In this document: positions 7,088 through 7,479 of the stretch, one piece after another
How positions within the stretch are numbered: the stretch's first letter is position 1
Layout of the letters: every line of letters starts with the position of its first letter
Assembly: GCA_002482415.1 (NCBI GenBank)
Contig: DLFY01000113.1
Span: forward strand, 1,104 to 8,582
Direction: 5' to 3'
DNA: 7,479 nt
Source: Phycisphaerales bacterium UBA7708
Lineage (GTDB): Bacteria > Planctomycetota > Phycisphaerae > Sedimentisphaerales > Anaerohalosphaeraceae
Position numbers and translations under genes: made by a program
The notes under the pieces: model-generated
Database searches by the model: none
What the model saw: the letters and a program-made list of their open reading frames with translations, nothing else
Told to the model about the DNA's origin: nothing

Positions 7088-7479
7088 TCAGTCGTTAAAG
7101 CTCCGCCGTGTCCGTTCCCGCAGCAGCAGCCGAATGGGAACTTCTTCCAGCCCCAGCAATTCACCAAGACGATTGACGGCATACCGGCGGAAATTCTCAT
7201 CAAACAAATTAATCCGGTTCACGAACAGCAGAATCGACACCGGACGCACCGACACCTGCGTACCATAATAAATCCGCGGCACACCCGCGCGTTTGGACGA
7301 TGTCTTTTCCTGACGCAGAACGTCAATGACCTTGTTCAGCTTGCCGGTCGAGACCTTGACCGAGGCCTGCTTGAACAATTCCGTCGCCAGATCCAGAACC
7401 CCCCCGATATTTTTTCCATCTTTAGCCGTGGTAAAAGCAATCGGAGCGTGCGGCAGGTTCGGAATGACCTTGCTCATGT
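7088..7479 (-). CDS. der: Ribosome-assembly GTPase Der (EngA), C-terminal part
   Basis: The last 130 or so codons of a gene that enters from the right edge; the reading frame stays open to the edge, so the ATG at 7475-7477 is most likely an internal Met, not the true start. Der is a tandem-GTPase factor for 50S ribosomal subunit assembly. The segment holds the end of the second GTPase domain, with the G5-type TAKDGKN, and the whole KH-like C-terminal domain: the STGKLN helix, then IYYGTQVSVRP, ILLFVN, RYAVNRLGE and VPIRLLLRERTRR. The domain order and these motifs are characteristic of Der. The final residues RSFND precede a TGA stop. It lies just upstream of cstA with 18 bases between them. 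Confidence 0.93.
   Translation of the reverse strand, partial: MSKVIPNLPHAPIAFTTAKDGKNIGGVLDLATELFKQASVKVSTGKLNKVIDVLRQEKTSSKRAGVPRIYYGTQVSVRPVSILLFVNRINLFDENFRRYAVNRLGELLGLEEVPIRLLLRERTRRSFND

Overview
The window looks like a piece of a Gram-negative bacterial chromosome of middling to slightly high G+C. The signs are a lipoprotein-type signal on one glycosidase, a twin-arginine signal on another, and Bacteroidota/PVC-like versions of the sugar genes. I cannot fix the phylum from sequence alone; a Planctomycetota/PVC or Bacteroidota relative is my best guess. Every gene I can support lies on the minus strand, so the window is transcribed right to left.

Right end (about 7479 to 5324): the C-terminal end of the ribosome-assembly GTPase Der enters from outside the window. 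Eighteen bases later comes a complete cstA-family carbon-starvation/pyruvate-type transporter. A weak stem-loop followed by a T-rich run overlaps the cstA stop codon and probably ends this unit.

Middle (5323 to 4931): this 393-base AT-richer gap has no convincing gene. It holds a good sigma70-like promoter reading leftward (CTGACT-N17-TATAAT), a palindromic operator-like site just upstream of it, and a predicted leader of about 210 nt containing two mutually exclusive stems.

Left part (4930 to 1): four closely spaced genes form a compact alpha-mannoside utilisation operon. In transcription order they are a secreted lipoprotein GH92 exo-alpha-mannosidase with the alpha-1,2-type HE signature, an FHS-type MFS sugar permease, a zinc-site-less ROK sugar kinase, and the N-terminus of a Tat-exported protein that looks like a GH125 exo-alpha-1,6-mannosidase and runs off the left edge. 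Together they suggest this route: GH92 and GH125 trim alpha-mannans or high-mannose N-glycans outside the cytoplasm, the permease imports the free hexose, and the kinase makes mannose-6-phosphate. No SusC/SusD pair, PTS component or regulator gene is visible here.

I see no mobile element, CRISPR array, tRNA or rRNA, and no clearly undescribed system. The least explained items are the leader RNA with its flanking operator, and the Cys-rich tail of the permease.
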